IMG/VR virus record: IMGVR_UViG_3300037502_002277
Coordinates: 1 to 38,759 of that record
DNA from: a virus
Strand: one strand, 5' to 3'
DNA length: 38,759 nucleotides
The notes beneath the pieces were generated by a model. That model did no database searches. It saw only the letters and a list, made by a program, of their open reading frames with translations, and was not told where the DNA came from. The position numbers were made by a program, and so were the translations under genes. Shown here one piece after another: positions 37,589 through 38,759 of the stretch. Within the stretch, counting starts at the first letter, position 1. Each line of letters opens with the position of its first letter.

Positions 37589-37954
37589 TCACTTTTTGGC
37601 CTGCTGCTGCGCCATGCGTCGATGGACGCCGCGCCAGTGTTCGATCTCCTGCATGATGAGCGGCCAGGCCTGCGTGAAGGTCGCGGCCTGGTCCTGCCAT
37701 CCGCCGACGTCCGGCATGACACCATTCTCGACGAGAGCCGCCGCAGTGATCGCATGCAGCTCGCGCTGCGAGACGAGCGCGTTCGGGCAGCGATGCACGC
37801 CCACGCGATTCGTCCCTTCGCAGTGCGTGCATGCGTCGTCGCGACCGCCGCAGAACGGGCAAGGGTCGATCCATGCGATCGGCTCGGGGGTTGCCGCGTC
37901 GCATCCCCACTCGCGTCGTTTCGCCTGGTCGTGCCTGCATGTCGTGCATGTCAT
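37589..37954 (-). CDS. Tail assembly chaperone T domain (Cys-rich, expressed by frameshift)
   Basis: 121 residues if read from ATG 37954, but no good ribosome-binding site precedes it. The frame extends upstream to meet the slippery site at 38005-38011, so it is probably made as a G-T fusion. N-terminal half is rich in Cys (CTTC, C18, CPFC, CTHC, C56), suggesting one or two zinc sites. The C-terminal part (GGWQDQAATFTQAWPLIMQE) is helical, like other tape-measure-binding T domains. Its role is to bind the tape measure and the tail tube during assembly. Confidence 0.75.
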   Translation of the reverse strand: MTCTTCRHDQAKRREWGCDAATPEPIAWIDPCPFCGGRDDACTHCEGTNRVGVHRCPNALVSQRELHAITAAALVENGVMPDVGGWQDQAATFTQAWPLIMQEIEHWRGVHRRMAQQQAKK

Positions 37955-38400
37955 TTCGAATCCAGAGCCGCGCGGCGCGAGCGCGACGACGGCGGCCAGG
38001 ATCAGTTTTTTACGTCGTCGGTGGTGAGCTCGTTGCCGCGCATGATCGCGAGCGCGATCTCGGTCGCGTCTTCGACGCCGAGTCGATTGACCGAGGCCTC
38101 GCTAGCGGAGACCGGAAGACCGATGCCGCAGACCGTCGCCGGCGATGCGTCGAGCGCGAACGGGACCTGCGCCCCGTCTGCGTCGAGGAAGTTAGTCCAG
38201 CCGGCAATGCCGGCGCGGAGCGCGACGGTCATCCATGAGCCGATTGCAGCGTCCTCGCCTTCGCGGAGATCGCGCAGTCGGAGCATGATGACCGTCGGCA
38301 GGCGCCGGAGGTGAAACGTCGTCTGCTGCGTTTTGGGAAGCGACCGGTCGTTCGTCACGACGAAGTCGAAGGTCTCTTTCGTGCTGCGTGCGATGGGCAT
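37589..38400 (-). CDS. G-T tail assembly chaperone fusion by -1 programmed frameshift
   Basis: The 132-residue G frame (38400-38002) and the T frame meet at A AAA AAC (38011-38005). After slipping one base back, reading continues CTG ATC CTG with 17 linking residues (LILAAVVALAPRGSGFE) into MTCTTC. The fusion is about 270 residues. The site has the X XXY YYZ pattern with the correct zero-frame phase, and sits directly before the G stop. Downstream GC-rich DNA could form the usual stimulating stem. This matches the known conserved frameshift of tailed phages. Confidence 0.85.
38002..38400 (-). CDS. Tail assembly chaperone G-like
   Basis: 132 residues from ATG 38400, between tail tube and tape measure. 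An N-terminal strand-rich part (TFDFVVTNDRSLPKTQQTTF) and a helical C-terminus (EDATEIALAIMRGNELTTDD) fit G-type chaperones. It ends in GTA AAA AAC TGA, the slippery site plus stop. The short product and the G-T fusion should both be made, in a ratio set by slip efficiency. Confidence 0.85.
   Translation of the reverse strand: MPIARSTKETFDFVVTNDRSLPKTQQTTFHLRRLPTVIMLRLRDLREGEDAAIGSWMTVALRAGIAGWTNFLDADGAQVPFALDASPATVCGIGLPVSASEASVNRLGVEDATEIALAIMRGNELTTDDVKN
38005..38011 (-). promoter_or_regulatory. Slippery heptamer A AAA AAC for -1 frameshifting
   Basis: On the minus strand bases 38011-38005 read A AAA AAC in the correct phase (codons GTA AAA AAC of the G frame), followed at once by TGA. 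This is the classical efficient -1 heptamer, and the -1 frame is open into the T gene. Confidence 0.88.
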
Positions 38401-38417
38401 GGAGGGAGTCTCGCAGA

Positions 38418-38759
38418 TTAGATCTGCGTGAAGTAGATCTCGTCGTCGCCGGATTCGTTGATGCGGCGAGGCCGGATGGTCACGTCGAATGTCGCGATGC
38501 CGTCCGAGTCGCCGAGCTGGACCTCGGTGACCTGGCAGACCGGCGCGACGATCGTCATCACGTTTCCGGCCGTCGTGCCGAGGACGAAGCCGACGCGCAT
38601 CGTCTGCCCGCTATTGCGGATCGCCTCCCAGTCGAAGCCGCCGTGGATCGCGTCGACGGTCACCGTAAACGCCGGGTCGCGGTCGGTGATGTTCGATCCG
38701 GTCGCGCCGCCGGCGCGGTTGGCGTCGAGGTTGGGGTTGACGGTGTTGCCCTGCGCGAA
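38418..38759 (-). CDS. Major tail tube protein, C-terminal part
   Basis: Continuation of the frame from 1-1214 through the end overlap. It ends at TAA 38418, only 17 bases before the start of G at 38400. An internal GTG at 38663 is not the real start. The last ~75 residues (GFDWEAIRNSGQTMRVGF, then VTEVQLGDSDGIATFDVTIRPRR and ESGDDEIYFTQI) are a strand-rich end typical of tail tube proteins. Confidence 0.75.
   Translation of the reverse strand, partial: FAQGNTVNPNLDANRAGGATGSNITDRDPAFTVTVDAIHGGFDWEAIRNSGQTMRVGFVLGTTAGNVMTIVAPVCQVTEVQLGDSDGIATFDVTIRPRRINESGDDEIYFTQI
38635..38759. repeat. Terminal overlap copy 2 (circular closure)
   Basis: Identical to 1-125. See the first copy; removing one copy gives a 38,634-bp circle with an intact tail-tube gene. 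Confidence 0.95.

Noticed and set aside
1-38759. tRNA genes, CRISPR arrays, insertion sequences
   Set aside because: No cloverleaf-like sequence, no regularly spaced repeats and no transposase motif were found by eye on either strand.

Overview
The window is a complete circularly closed genome of a tailed, long-tailed (siphovirus-type) dsDNA phage. The first 125 bases are repeated exactly as the last 125 bases (1-125 = 38635-38759), so the unit genome is 38,634 bp. The tail-tube gene is cut by the arbitrary contig ends. Every gene I can support lies on the minus strand, so transcription runs from high to low coordinates and wraps across the ends. DNA is GC-rich, genes are tightly packed, and most neighbours overlap by 1-8 bases (ATGA, GTGA or TGATG junctions). 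I found no integrase, recognisable lysogeny repressor, DNA or RNA polymerase, tRNA or CRISPR array. A strictly lytic or satellite-independent lytic life style is therefore inferred, not proven. The host is unknown; predicted lipoproteins and a secreted muramidase-like protein fit a diderm (Gram-negative type), high-GC bacterium.

Late region, in transcription order. A 289-bp non-coding block (12269-12557) with long G/C tracts and repeated CCTGCCC motifs is the best candidate for the packaging site. It is followed by a Nu1-like small terminase, GpA-like large terminase, zinc-ribbon protein, a 653-residue SGNH esterase fused to a gpW-like connector domain, lambda-type portal, prohead protease with scaffold tail, Mu gpT-like major capsid protein, decoration protein, connector proteins, Z-like and U-like proteins, and the tail tube. 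Across the contig ends follow the tail assembly chaperones G and G-T (joined by a perfect A AAA AAC slippery site), tape measure, an M-domain minor tail protein, L-like and K-like proteins, a fused I-J host-specificity protein, fibre-like proteins and a putative lysis cluster. A strong hairpin plus T-tract terminator (24187-24230) closes this transcript. The genome thus combines lambda-like packaging, connector and tail genes with a Mu-like capsid module.

Early/middle region (24076 to 12558). Starting just after the terminator are small conserved phage proteins, a secreted SLT-type transglycosylase, a family of small Cys-rich paralogues, two related cytosine-C5 DNA methyltransferases, an HTH protein, a replication-type protein, a staphylococcal-nuclease-like protein, an Erf-type ssDNA annealing protein and a RusA-like resolvase. 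They look like a replication, recombination and DNA-modification programme. The block ends with a 647-residue protein of unknown function and two tandem paralogous ~120-residue proteins just before the packaging region. Two candidate promoters place the start codon only 6-7 bases after the -10 element, suggesting leaderless messages.

The most interesting points are: (i) both methyltransferase genes carry a long overlapping +1-frame ORF with the same motif series; in the one segment compared by eye this frame is more similar between the two copies than the methyltransferase frame; (ii) the esterase-connector fusion in the exact place of lambda gpW; (iii) the G-T frameshift; and (iv) the G-tract hairpin and repeat block at the putative packaging site.
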